DNA of 64,000 bases from Eimeria necatrix. Taxonomy: Eukaryota > Apicomplexa > Conoidasida > Eucoccidiorida > Eimeriidae. A program made the position numbers and the translations under genes. The stretch covers positions 57,364 to 121,363 of the forward strand of contig NW_013654583.1 of assembly GCF_000499385.1 (NCBI RefSeq). The letters run 5' to 3'. The notes under the pieces are model-generated. The model was not told the DNA's origin, made no database searches, and worked only from the letters and a program-made list of their open reading frames with translations. This document shows positions 31,806-43,649 of this stretch, one piece after another (position 1 is the stretch's first letter; the number at the start of each line of letters is the position of its first letter).

Positions 31806-34781
31806 ATGCCAAACACAATCGCCTATACTTGGTCCCAGACACCCACACAACTATCACTGCGCCTTCGCATTCCTTCCCTGAAGGCGGATCTGCACCAACT
31901 GCAGCGTAGCACACAGTTGTCTGTTGTTGTTGCCATTTGTTACGTGCGCGTGTGCTGGCACCCGTGGGTTCTGGAGCTCGACCTTTGGGACGACGTCGTC
32001 TTTCAATCTGCAAAGGTCATTCCAGGGGCTGAATGTCTCACCATTACTGTACCAAAGGCCCAAAAAGGCTTGTGGGGTTCTGTCGCTGCGACTAGTAACC
32101 CGCGGCTACAGCAAAATGACATACGGCAGCGTAGACAAAGAGCTATTGCTGATTACACCCAGTGGCAGGAGCAGTTGAATCGCGCGCGCGTTGGTGCCAG
32201 GGATGCCCTCAAAGAAGCCCAGCAAAAACGCCTTTGGAAACAACAGAAGGAACAGCGAGAATGGCAGCAGCGCCAAAAGAGTCTACAGGTGGAACAGGTG
32301 CTTCAGCAGATAGAAGACGATGAGCGAACAACGCCCGAACAAGAGAAGGCAAAGGTGTCAAATTCCCATAAGTGTGTTGACTATCAAGTGACTGACATAG
32401 AAATTCACGGCATTCCCGAGCCACAAGGCATGCAAACGCCACAGAGTGCTCAAGGAAAGTCCAAACAGTCACAAAATGGGGTAGATCCGTGTTTGATAGC
32501 CAGCTGGTGTGAAGATGCAAACAAGGACTGCGACAGTGAATGCAAGCTCGGCGCAAGCGTAACCGTTGATAGTAGCTTCTCCAGCACAAACAGCAATGCA
32601 GCGCTACAGGCAGACCCAAAAACGGCTGCAGACTCTGCAATGACATATGGAACAAACGAGAGGAAAAGAAATGCGCCAGTTGACTTGTCGGCAGGTCAGA
32701 TTGCTTGCGGTGAATTGCTTTCGGAATCTGTCCCCGGTTTAGCTTTACTAGCAGCCACAGAAGCTCATACCACTCAGCCCGTATCCTGCACAAAAGTACG
32801 TGTTTCCTTTGGACCCAGAAGACCAAATCGAGTCCCAGCAAGAGGCCCCCGCGTCCCACCGCTCCCTCATACTGGACCAGACCTACGCTGTGGCGGCACT
32901 CATAGGTCAACGCCAAATGACTTGTCTCGAGTGCTGCAAACTAGCCCACATTGGTTACAGTCGAAAGCAGCTCGTTTACTGATGTGCGGAGATGTAGCAG
33001 CAGCGGCTGAGGCGTATGCAACAATTCTACAGCTTGCCCAGCAGCATAGCCAACATCGTCTTGTAATTGTCAAGGCTCTTTGTGGACGCAGCCTAGCCAG
33101 GCTAGCGTTGGGGGAGAACAGAGAGGTGAAACAGTACACTTGCTCCTTTTTTGCTTTGAATTCAGCTCCCCTGCGTATCCTGTGACGCCTCCTCATAATA
33201 GGCAAAATAACAAGACTTCTTTGAATAGTAGGCAATAATAGTGTGCAACGGGCGTTATATTCGTTGCAGGCTATTTCTGACTGCAAAGAAGGAATGGCAA
33301 TTTTGCAGGAACACATGCGACAAGAAGAAACGGCGGCTGCTGTTGCGGGGCAGCCACTAGAGAAGAGCCTAGAACACAATGAGTGCATGCACTTGCAGCG
33401 AATCATTCTTGCCCGCCAGGCTGCAGCGTTTTTGAGGCTCGACTCCCTTGAAGAGTAAGCAGCTTGGCCACTACAACAAGAGCATTCTTCATAGCCTCCA
33501 GAACAGACAAACAAGAAGTTGCCAGCACAAAAAGACAGCATGAAAGAAGAAAAAGGTGCTGCATCGCCGACATCAAGTTTATCTCACTGCGTTGTTTCAT
33601 CTACGTGCAGCGCTGCAAGGAGCCTAGAAGAGCTTCTTCAGCTCTACACAACGGTAGAAGGGGAGTTCGGAGATAGTGGTCGTTCTTATCAAGAAAGGAT
33701 CGCCATAGCCGCTGACCTGATGCATATAAAATGGTGTGCCTTGGCATTGTTTCCTTTCCGCAGGCTTCTGTAGGAAAGTGTACTGCACTCATTAGCTATG
33801 ACATAGCTGCTGTTTCCTTGCTCTTTCGTTGTCGTTCCTGCAAATCTTTCGGTTTTCTGAGTGCCACCAACAACTTTCTAAAAGCTGACTTTGATGCGTT
33901 GCTGAAGGTTACAAGTTATTGGAAAAGCGAAGGCGGAGGCCGACACAGTACTTCGGTTAGCATTGGCAGCCAGGCATAAACTGGCTACCCTGGAAGCGCC
34001 ATCAGCAAATTCCACAGCAGCTGATCACCAACAAGATGAAGTAGGGCTTGGAGTAGACTCTGTTACAACGGAGAAAACTGCTACGGGCCAGTGCGCTCTC
34101 CTGCTTCGCTGCATCAGGATTTACACACACTCACTAGAAAATCTGCTGGCTCAAGTGTTTTCGAAGTCTGATCAGCTAGGTCGCATTGTGACGGTTGATG
34201 ACGGCAACTGCCCGTGCGCAGTATACTCAATGAAGACTGGCCTAATAGGACAGCAGGACCCAGCTTCATCAGCATCGACTGAAGAGCAAATCACATTCAC
34301 AGAAACTGAAACACACGCCTGCGAAAGAACGAAAAATGCCACATCGAATGCCGAAGAAGCCGACCAGTCTGCTACAATAATCAAGTTGTCTCGCCAAGTG
34401 GAGGAAGCTGTGAAGGCATCCGAATCGGACGGAAGCAACTTCCCATGCGCCGCAGCAGCAGCAACAGTGATTGCTAATATGACACTGGCCCTAATGCTGC
34501 TGCAGCAGGGGAGCGACAGAACAGCAGCAGAATCAGCTCTCACAGCTGCGGACGCACTCATCTGGCATGTTGAGGAACAACTCCGGTTGCAGCATGTTCT
34601 TATCCGGCCAACGTTCTCATGGGCAGAAGAGCATGGCGAGGACATCAAGAAGTGCGAGCCAAGCACGGAAGGGACGATGCATAAAGGGATTACGGATGAA
34701 GTTCGCCAGATGCCTGCTACGCCAGTGAGCCTTCTGCAGCAGGTACGGAAGGCTTTACAGACTATTCTGATTGTTTGTTAA
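31806..34781 (+). CDS. DNAAF4-like: DNAAF4/DYX1C1-like dynein axonemal assembly factor
   Basis: DNAAF4 is an HSP90 co-chaperone that pre-assembles axonemal dynein arms in the cytoplasm. Exon 1 (31806-33125) encodes a p23/CS-like domain (start Y-x-W-x-Q-T, strand ending in a Lys-x-x-x-x-x-W motif). A Gln/Arg/Glu-rich coiled coil follows at roughly residues 100-180, then a low-complexity Ser/Thr linker, a V-(R/K)-V-x-F-x-PR segment typical of the family and the first TPR helix (HWLQSKA...AAAEAY). The donor at 33126 joins in phase 0 to 33268-33454, which continues the TPR (AISDCKEG). A further exon probably starts at 33634 (phase 2). The final part includes the long frame ending at 34781, helical and Ala-rich, with phase not fully resolved. 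The C-terminal third is much longer than in animals. The identification rests on domain order and several short motifs, not on an alignment. Confidence 0.68.
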
Positions 34782-34901
34782 ATTCGATAGCAGAGCAGCC
34801 TTGAAGACATGCATACGTCGAAGTTCTTGTGACACATACAACCACAAGAGAGCTCCGACATTCGAGGCTTCTGTGTTACCGGCCTTTGCCGATTGCTTGT
34901 G

Positions 34902-35102
34902 TAAGCTTTGCAACTACCTCCAGGTGCGTCTGTTTCTTCGGAACTAAGCGCATTTTAAGTTGGTATGTGCGCACCCAGAATCACAGGTTCACTCTGCCGA
35001 CTGCTTGTCGAGTGAACCTGTGACACTGGGCGCGCACATAACGACTTCAAATGCGCTTGGTTCCGAAGGAACACACGCACTTCGAGGTAGCTGCAAAGCT
35101 TA
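34902..35102. repeat. 201-bp fold-back palindrome (imperfect inverted repeat)
   Basis: Two arms of about 92 bp run inward from TAAGCTTTGCA (34902) and outward to TGCAAAGCTTA (35102), around a loop of about 17 bp (CTGCCGACTGCTTGTCG). The arms are largely complementary, with scattered mismatches. The innermost part (ACAGGTTCACT / AGTGAACCTGT) is perfect. There is no coding capacity and no clear target duplication. It resembles a fold-back or MITE-like element, or an inverted duplication, 121 bp downstream of the DNAAF4-like stop. Confidence 0.85.
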
Positions 35103-38100
35103 AAATGCTGCCGGGTGACTGTATTTGTTCCTTGCCCTTGTCCCACTGCAGGCTAACGGGCAGTTCATGTGGAGACTGAAACAGAAAATCTCTTCAAGGC
35201 GCGTCAGATTGTTGCGTCATCAATAAGAAGTACCAAGACACACAATTAGTCATGAACAGGCTGGCTCGAGAACAAGAAGCAGTCTGAGGACACGTAGCAG
35301 CGTTCCTGACAGACTGCTAGTTAACTGTCCTTTTAAATTCATCATGATTAGTGTGCATCCCAGGAACCTTCGCGGTGAATGCCACTCCGTAACGTTTTCC
35401 GCGCTAGGCGATATGGTATGCTTCAATGAAATCTCTCTGCCGCAGCAAAATCCGATGGTTTGTTTGTGCCTAACGTACCGTAATAGCGGCACTTCCCGAA
35501 CACAGTTGCGGTCAAGTGCGAGACTCACGGCACGCCCTCCACAAAGCCCACTTTGTTGCTGTTCGCCTTCTTATTATGGCGTGCCGTGGGTACCCATCAC
35601 TAGACAAGCTTTTGTGTACGCTCGACTCAGTAAAATGAACTTAGCTGAATCTGTCAAAAGCTAGGAAAGCTCAGCTAATGATCTCCAGCAATATTTGGAG
35701 AGCACTACGTAGGCAATGCTATGCTTCCAACACTTCTCTAAGAGCTGCCCTTGCAAAATGGGAACTGCAGCAGCTCAAAACTCTCCACGGAGGCTGCGGT
35801 CAAAAACCCACTACTCCTAGACAACACCGTTATATCTTTCTATATACCGTAGAATCACTTGTGAACATTCCACTGCTAATGTGAAACGAAGCCAGGCCGT
35901 AATGGTTGCGAAGAGCAAGCAAGCTTCAGCGTACAGCATTGGTGCAGGACGAAGGCACACTCTTATCAATTGAAGCTACTAATGCGAGTGGCGTTTCTCT
36001 CAGCGAATCAGAACTGATAGTACTACTTTTGCGTGGGTTAACATGCAAGCTTCAACGCAGGATATAAATAACAACGGCATAATCACGTCTGTCGCTGATA
36101 AAGCAAGCAACACAATCACAACCTACTCAGTTCGTAGTGGATTGTGCGTCATGAAAAGTATAAACGGCCACCCTTGTGTTCGACCTTGTGTCAAGAAACT
36201 GGAAGGTTTCTGTACAGAAAGTTCGGAAGACTTTCGGCGAACGAAGTGTGCATCCCCATACACTGAGAGGCTCCAATATCTTTGCAAGCGTACAAATATT
36301 CCCGATACAATCGCGCGAGAACAGCACAACCTTACCTCGGTGTGCATAAACCAAACTCGTAACTGCCCCCACTTCCGTCCGTTGCACCTGAAGTCAGCCT
36401 CGTTATCTCGGAGATGCGTAGAGCGAAAACATTCTGCGTCCCAGCCAGCCTTAAAGGAGTGTGTCCCTCATAATAAACTTTAATCTTGGTTTACTGCACA
36501 GTGCCACAGCCAATCGACCAATTCTGACCTTGTGTAGCGCAGACCAAGCGTCTTCTACTGCTCTCGTCAGGAGACTGCCACTTGCACGTTAACACCCAAC
36601 CAGCATCTACATTTAAAAGTCGGTCTGCATTTTATACTTTCCAATGCACTGCCAGTTCGCATTTCTCTAAGTGCCAGTCTGCCCACTTCGATTCAGAGTG
36701 GCGAGGTTCTTGGTCGCATTTCTTCGTTGCGGTGTTGATTTGCCGCCATTTGAAAGCCTACACAGGGACAATACAGAGCCGACAAGGCAACTGATTCGGC
36801 AAATCAGCAAGTGGTTGACCAGCTCCAACGGGAAAGCAGTTTCAACACCAACGGATTGCCATAATACCTGGGAGAACTTCAGAATATCCGACTGCAGGGA
36901 AAAACATTTGGGCTCAGTGATTATTAGAAGGCATCTCTGCCACACAAAGCATCAACTTCAAAATTACATTGTCGAAGTTTTTTCGTATCCATCTACCACC
37001 CATTCTGCAGTGCTTGATGTGCATCTCCCACAATTTACTTCTCAGTCGCACCCCAGCTCATTCAGCACTAAGCATAGCAATAGGAGACCTCACGAAGCTA
37101 CGACTTTCGTTCAAATCCGCACCGAGGTCAGCCCACTACCCCTGCCAAAGAAACACGACGTCCAGCGTGGGCGTCGCTGAATCCCTGCAATCCACCGCTG
37201 CTTGAAGGCCACCTAACGGCCCGAATAAGGAGGAGAAATGAATACAAAGTTTATTTGGTCACCCGGAGCACAAGCAGTATGTTAGATCTCAAAGCAAACA
37301 GCCCCCATCACCCTGGACCGCGTGTTGCCCTGGCACTCTGCCCACAAGTTGTACATAAAGCTGCGGTACCACGGAAAGCCTTCGTGTTAAAATTACATAA
37401 CCTTTCACTGGACACATCTGCAACTTTGAAGTTCCTGTGTTTCACAGCTGCATATGTCTGCTGCTTATCGCAGCTGGTCCCTGCATGCCTCTGGCGGGCA
37501 GCCCCCTGGTTCAGCCATTCAGAAAGCCATCAACAGCGATCATATTTCTTGAAATGGTGATTCATGCGTATACATTTTTTTTTCAAGGACGACTACGTTC
37601 ACTCCCGCCGGTGCAAAGCTCCAGTAGTTCCCAGCGAGCGGCATGTCATTAGTGAGACGTGCGCTTCATTTCACCCCATTGGCTTCTGAAATGCCAGAGT
37701 AGAAGAAATAAATTTCAGTTTAGTACTGTCAGTGGCATCAACATCAGACGGTCACGTGTCTCCAGCCGTGTACTGCGTAGTTAGGGAAAAGAACTTGGCA
37801 TGGAGATGTACACACTTTGCTGTAGCACAGTTCGTAGTGCAAGTGCAACAAATAACTGTGTAGTCAGAATGTGTGGACGCACCACTCATAGGGCCAGGAG
37901 TCTGAAGAGGCTGGGGGAGAATCCAGCAGGCAATTCGAAAATGGCGAAGATATACCAAATTGTCGACGTCAAACAGTATCGCCAAGAGAGCGACAGGGTG
38001 CGCCATCAGCCAAACGTTCACACCTAGTTCATCTTATATACAGAAGAGCTGTCATTCAGAGGCTGTTTAACGTTCACTCTGAATGCTGTGGAATGGGGGA

Positions 38101-38180
38101 TGAGCGTCTGGCCGTAGTTCCTCAGCACAGGGCAGCAACTCTAGACTTCTACACCATTTCGTGCAGGACTGTTTCTGACT
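35103..38180. other. About 3 kb with only unsupported ORFs
   Basis: The largest frames are 36043-36483 (+, ATG start, 146 codons, Cys-rich, with a polar Asn/Thr/Ser start) and 36671-37180 (+, no ATG). Neither has a recognisable motif or in-phase neighbour. An oligo-T run lies at about 37575. Confidence 0.35.
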
Positions 38181-38901
38181 ATGTTTCAACAGGACCTATG
38201 GTATGTCCTTTTTGAGCATGAGAGGGAACGTGGCTACACCTGGCAGCCGACGGTAAGCCAGCAACAGCATTCTCTCGAAGCCCTTTGAAGTGTTGGGATA
38301 TCAAGTGACTACGCATTATGGCATTATGTGGCGTTCCTTTTTCAGAGCGTGCTAGGTGTTATCCCCAATGAGTTGCGTCACAAAATGCTGGTAATGCGAC
38401 GCAAGTAAGGCGAGTTGCAGCTCTAGTAGATCAATTTATGAACTCTAGCTCCTTGGCTTTTTGTTACAGGTGAGGCAGCCATAGTCGCCATGTTCGTCAA
38501 CTATTAAAGGTCAAAATCCGTATGAATATTTGTTGTTTTTGTCGCTACTCAGATGGATAACTTCCATGGAACTTAAACATCAGCTAAAAGTCAGACTTCT
38601 TTGGCTACTGTCTGGATTCTGCCTAGCCAGCATGGCATGCGCAGGAACTGAACGCTGGCGTGAAACTTTAAATGATCCGCTGGCTTTTCGAGCCTTCCAG
38701 GTAACGCTACCCATCTGCTGGTGGATCATTCTAGGCATTGGACTCAGTGGCATTTCAATTTGGCAGGCGTTACGCCTCTCACAATATCCGTTTCCTCATG
38801 CATGGCCCAGAAGCTCTCGCTTAGTTCAAAGCAATTCAGGAAGAGATCGGCCGCCAATGCCAACACGTATCCAACCTGAAAGAGCTTGCAGAAAACGTTG
38901 A
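38181..38901 (+). CDS. Small two-helix membrane protein, three exons
   Basis: Exon 1 (38181-38252, 24 codons) starts with ATG, is charged and ends exactly at GTAAGC. Exon 2 (38346-38404) follows TTTTTCAG and ends at GTAAGG in phase 2. Exon 3 (38553-38901) follows CGCTACTCAG, completes the split codon and runs to TGA. The product is about 159 residues. A charged N terminus (HERERGY) and basic MRRK lead into a first hydrophobic helix (LLWLLSGF...), a short polar loop with two Trp, a second helix (ICWWIILGIGL...) and a Pro/Arg-rich tail. The spliced phases fit at both joins and the donors are strong, so I consider it a real gene although no family is recognised. The first two exons are too short to stand out as ORFs. 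It could be a mitochondrial or ER membrane protein. Confidence 0.65.
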
Positions 38902-41712
38902 CCGTTTTTCGCCCCGTTTCGTCGCCTGTTCTCGTGGACAGAAGACGTCAAGACATCAAGGTGTCTCCCAGAGTGGCAGCAGAATGGTTTCTCTGATAAA
39001 CGTGACGACTGATGTATACAGCTGTTCGTATCTACACTGCTTCCATCTAAATGCACATAGGATTTCAAGTACGCGGCCCTGAAGACTGCGGGACTAATTT
39101 GTTTTGCCTGAAAAACAAGCCTGAATTGATTCAGAGTGAAGGCATCATATGAAAGAAAACATTACATACTGAATGATTTCAAGAAGCTGATGCACTCATT
39201 AAATGCAGAAGTACTTCACTGGCCGTTAAGTGATTTCTAGATTACCAAGGCAAAGTCTGTAAGCAGATCTAACTTGAGCACTGCTTTTCCACGATAACGG
39301 TAGCTGTGTTCTGCCCAAAGAACCATAGGAATTGTATTGCATTGGGAAGCACGCAATCCACCAAAATTTTAAATAATCTTCTTAGTGAGCATCTTCATGA
39401 AAGACACACTGCTGGCATTTCAGAGCACGCAAAATTCGTGAGTGCGCGCCTTCATGCAATGCTCATAAGTCAAGGAAAACCTGGTCACGCAAGCAAGTAC
39501 GGGAATACGAACCTTGTGAGGCTACGATCCGGTTTTTGAGACATTAGCTTTGACTCGGTTTAGGCTGTTCAAATGAGTAAAACACGTAAGCAAGTACGGG
39601 AATACCAACCTTACGAGGCTGCGATTGGGCCATTGGGACACTAGCTTTGACTCGGTTTAGGCTGTTCAGATGAATAAAAAAGCGTAACAGGCTCTAATTT
39701 CAAATATTCAGCATCTAGCAAAGCTGAGATTAGAGCTGTGAAGCTTGCTTAGACTCAGCCTGGGGTTCATGCTCACCCCGAGCAATCAGTCTTCAGGCGC
39801 TACAGACTTCCTCTTCTAAATTTTGCTATTCTGTAGGCAGAATGGGTGTTGGTTTTGTGTAGCCTACAAGATATTTCATGGCCATGGGTACGCCCGATAA
39901 GATGCACGCACGTATCTACGAGTTGCCAATACTATTCTCAGTAAATGCATGTGATACGCTCGGAAAACGCTACATAGCAAGTGCTTTTACTAAAAGGCAT
40001 AGCAGCATTCCTCTTTGAGGGAAGGGAATCAAGTCGGCATAAGCCAGACACTGTGAGTAAAGTGTACAAAACTGTAATGAATGGCTATTAGAGGGCTTGA
40101 TGCTGCTGTGTCAAAGTTCCAAGAACGAAATCAATGCGCAGGACGTATGAAACGCGGGTTCTAAATTCGATGCTGTAGCATGGATTCACGTACTGAGGCT
40201 GTCTGAGGCGAAAGGAACCCTAGAGAGAAACCGCAGGTAATTTTCCGAAATTAAAGTATACTTAGCACTGTCCCACGCTGTGGGGCAGGTAAGCCCGCAA
40301 GGCCCCTGCGTAATGAAATAGTCCCACTTAATTGGTAGATGAACGACACTTCCTTGCCTCATTAGTCACGAACTCTCAAAGCCGAACGTTGTCTACACTC
40401 CCGCCCGACACTCTTTTGAAAGTGAACGTCCCACTTCCTGGCAGATTGGATCCTATAGCAGTGACGTATTTTATGCTAGTACATCAGGAGACAACACTCC
40501 AAACGTTCGTCATGTCCCGCAGTGCCTCATTTATAAAGTTTTGGCGTCCTCACATGGTAAGATCCCAGTCCCCCAATATATGCAACAGTACCTGCTGATG
40601 TTTCTGAAGAGTACACAAATTCCTCTGTTAGTTTCATGACTTCATACTTTCACTTAAAAGTTCTTCAAACACATACACAAACTAACATGGCAGCATGTCT
40701 AATTTACGAACTATATACGTCTTGTTTACTCCCTCACCAAGAACACAGCTGAATTCTTTAGACTTCTCAACGGTGAAGTCAATTGAGCATGGCAAGAAGT
40801 ACGACTGTTTGACTGAAATATCAACGTGACATTGCGTGATTTGCTGAGTTTGCAAGAGTCTGGAATATCTGAGAATTGGAGTTAGACCGATCGGCATAGC
40901 ATAACAGCGCCAATTAAGGGTTCTTCTTTAGAAGCATCGGAATGACTCAGCCAACTCAGCAGGGATATTTCATACGCTTTACCCTCTCCGGCTGTCCTTT
41001 CCGGGAACCTGTGCAGCGAAGATGGTAGCGTCACTTCGGAAACGACGCTCACACGATCACGCTTGGCCACGCCATGGCTCGAGGAGTCATGCATGCGTAA
41101 TTCCTCGAGATATCGCTCAGGGTGCCTCCCATGTTCGTGGAGAGCGCGGCGGAGCTGCCCCAGCGCAAAAGCAAGTTGTCTTCAAAAGCGTGCCCGCGCT
41201 TGAGTGCGGATTTTCAAACGGTCAGGGCAGTGACAGCCCAGAAAACGCTTGAAGGAAGAGGCATATGGTACGTTGATGAATTCCACGTGTCTTGCCGAAA
41301 TATGTCCCAACGAGTATCCGCCATAACAGAGAAGAACACACGAAGTTCGGCAAATTTTTAGTAACCTGCATGCCAAGGGTGACGATAACTCTCTGGAGCC
41401 CTGCCGTAGGGATTCGAAAGTCGTGGCGCCCCCGGGTACTGTGGGAAGGCCCACCAATGCCTTCAGCACTCAGAAAGGCAGAAAAAAGCAGTCCTTTCAA
41501 CAATTGCGGCGAACGGTGTGGGCGAAACAAAACTACACCTCGTTCCGTCATGCAATAACCCTAGGGGCTCGGCACCCGTCTTCCATAGTTAATCTGAACG
41601 TTAAGTTTCTGGCTTTTGGGAGTTCATTTGCAGGCCAGTTTGCGCTTGAATCTTATGAAATCCGAATCGAATTCATTAACCAGTACTGAGTGCGTAACCA
41701 AGCTGCATACTA
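38902..41712. other. Repeat-containing region without a convincing gene
   Basis: Apart from the tandem duplication at 39487-39680, only overlapping short ORFs occur. Frames on both strands at 41022-41558 are open but mutually antisense, so they cannot all be real. No motif was recognised. Confidence 0.35.
39487..39680. repeat. 97-bp tandem direct duplication, slightly diverged
   Basis: Copies at 39487-39583 and 39584-39680 share AAGCAAGTACGGGAATAC near the start and TTTGACTCGGTTTAGGCTGT near the end, with about ten differences between them. Confidence 0.85.
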
Positions 41713-41832
41713 GGCTATACTGTTAGGTTACTGCTTTGGATACTTGTGGAGAAAATGTGACATCCAAAATTTTTGTGGTTGGGGCTATATTCTTAGGTTA
41801 CTGTCTTGGATATTTATGGAGAAAATGTGACG
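41713..41832. repeat. 70-bp-period diverged tandem repeat
   Basis: GGCTATACTGTTAGGTTACT at 41713 is repeated as GGCTATATTCTTAGGTTACT at 41783. Both are followed by a conserved TTGGATA and TATGGAGAAAATGTGAC-like core. It lies just left of the first solo LTR. Confidence 0.75.
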
Positions 41833-41937
41833 TTATGACGCACAAACAGCTTGTCACTTCTTATCGTTGTCTATTGCTCCTCTCAATATTTCGCAATCTT
41901 TTTATTGCTTGCCGTTAGCCTGGACCGTGTGAATCCC

Positions 41938-42344
41938 TGTAGTGCACAGACACTACAATGGGGCTGGTTAGTGCTCTAGAGAGGATAGCTAGCCAGCGAC
42001 CTACGAGGGGTCGCAAGACTGGAGGGAGACAGGGCCCTCTTACCAGACAAAAAGTAAGAGAAAGTGATTATTATTTTATATGCACACGTGAATTCGTGGA
42101 ATTGCGTGGAGACTGGGGCTGGAGACAGCGCCGGCGCCAGGCAAGCCTCCCTCCCTTAGGGACTAGGAGGCGAGCTCCCAGGGGGGTGCGAAACAGACAG
42201 ACAGATTTGAGAAACTCATGATTTTGCATCCTTAATCGCAATAGCTGTAGTTTCTAGGGAATGGACTAGCGTAGGGTGCAGTTTATAGACCCGGCCGAAG
42301 GGACTGAAAGCACGTAGTCGCAGCTGCGGGCGCAGTGCACTACA
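41938..42344 (+). mobile_element. Solo LTR A (407 bp) with 5-bp target duplication
   Basis: The element begins TGTAGTGCAC and ends GTGCACTACA, perfect 10-bp inverted ends of TG...CA type. It is flanked by ATCCC at 41933-41937 and ATCCC at 42345-42349. The 5-bp duplication and TG/CA ends are those of an LTR retrotransposon integration reduced to a solo LTR by recombination between its two LTRs. Judged by the LTRs of the neighbouring coding element, its sense strand is plus. It is related to LTR copies at 44799-45219 and 63766-64000, which lie in the opposite orientation. Confidence 0.93.
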
Positions 42345-42673
42345 ATCCCTGCACAATAGTGTAGTACGCTGTGCTCTTATGAACGCGCATGATTAAGCCT
42401 CCAAGCCTGACTTCTTCCCTTAATAATAGTGGTAAAAGCCTATATTACACATCAGTCAAATACGTCTAGCAGGTCCTCCCAGGTCTGTGTCTAGACATCC
42501 ACTTGGGTCAGTGCCGTGTTCCGGAACCTCAACCAGGTCACCAGCGGGTGGACGAGGCCCCCGGCTCAAAGGAAGCAAGTGGAACTACAACCTCACCTAT
42601 TCCTGGCTTGAGCTTGTCCTCTTGCTAGCTACTCTAGACCATGAGCCCCCAATGAGCCTGCTTGTATTAACAT
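42345..42673 (-). repeat. 3' LTR of the decayed element (partial)
   Basis: It shares blocks with the 5' LTR, for example TTACACATCAGTCA (42444 and 48251), GTGTTCCGG versus GGTGCTCCGG, and TTGCTAGCT near its outer end. Its inner limit is degraded (the expected TGTAGTGCAC reads TGTTAATACA on the minus strand at 42673). Its outer end is obscured by solo LTR A. Confidence 0.7.
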
Positions 42674-43000
42674 ACCTCAGTCGTATGCACTGCTTCCACG
42701 TGTATACGAGTGAAGAATGGCCTACGGATCATTGTTACCTTTATATATCATTAGGTCTACATTATGTTAACGTGCGATTTGGATTTTATTTATTTACTTG
42801 CTTTCTTCGTTGTCGTTGTGAAGAGCCTGTAAGGTCACGGTAGGAGGCCATTGGCGCATTCATGCACTTAGTCACACATTTTCTGCGCTAAGTCACTTTA
42901 GCCTTAATCCTGTACGTGCCTCCCTCTTATCACTTGCGGGACTTCTGAATACTATCCTTTTCGTAACCCTTATGTGATGCTACGAACTATGCAGTCACTA

Positions 43001-43411
43001 TCAAGGTGCACATACAGCCGCATAAGCACTACTGGCCCGCCGCTGCATGACACAAAGACTGCTGCAGAGGTGTCCTACACAGAGAAACGGCAAGAACCAC
43101 CACGTGTGTAACAAAACGAAGCAAGATGAAACGGAACAGGGGGTGATTGTGGGATGAGCGCTCTGTGAGCAGCGCGAGCAGGGTGCTGGGTATGCATAGA
43201 GGTGTTGGGAGGTGGACGGGAAGTCTGGGCCCGTTGTTGTCTGTGCTGGCAGCGCCTCCAGGCGCTCAGCAAGTCTCGGCATCCAGCCCGGTAGGTTGTG
43301 AGCAGGATCCCATGTGGCGCGGTCCTCAGGTGCACCAGCCCACTTGACTAGGTACTGCGCCTTATCGTCTGAGGTCCGCTGATCAAGCATATAATCCTGC
43401 AGATCAAGCAT
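43001..43411 (-). pseudogene. Chromodomain and C-terminal tail of the retrotransposon polyprotein
   Basis: The first 50-60 residues of this frame carry the chromodomain pattern: a YxL-D-x-R start, then a YLVKWAG strand with the aromatic Trp, an acidic turn, TWDP and a C-terminal NL plus helix. Chromodomains on integrase target chromovirus insertion to heterochromatin marked by histone methylation. Here the downstream tail is Ser/Pro/Thr-rich and probably out of frame. Confidence 0.82.
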
Positions 43412-43649
43412 ATAATTTATAATGTACTAATCCGCGGGATTGCCTACTGCGTTGCGGGTAGGCGGGCACAGCACGGTAGCTTCGTGGTGAACCAGGTCCG
43501 CATCGCGGGGTCGCTAAGGAACTAACTGCGACACGTGGAAAACATTGTGACACTCTCAGGTAACCGGCAGAGCAGGGCGGTAGGCCCCGGGTACGCTCAG
43601 TGATCCCAAAGAGGAGCCCGTAAGCGGGTTCAAACTTAGGACAATTGCT

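Noticed and set aside
32209..32916. 235-codon minus ORF
   Set aside because: It is antisense to exon 1 of the DNAAF4-like gene; the coiled-coil codons read backwards as Leu/Cys-rich sequence.
34172..34666. 164-codon minus ORF
   Set aside because: It is antisense to the long Ala-rich frame of the DNAAF4-like gene, and its Cys/Ser/Ala composition mirrors that frame.
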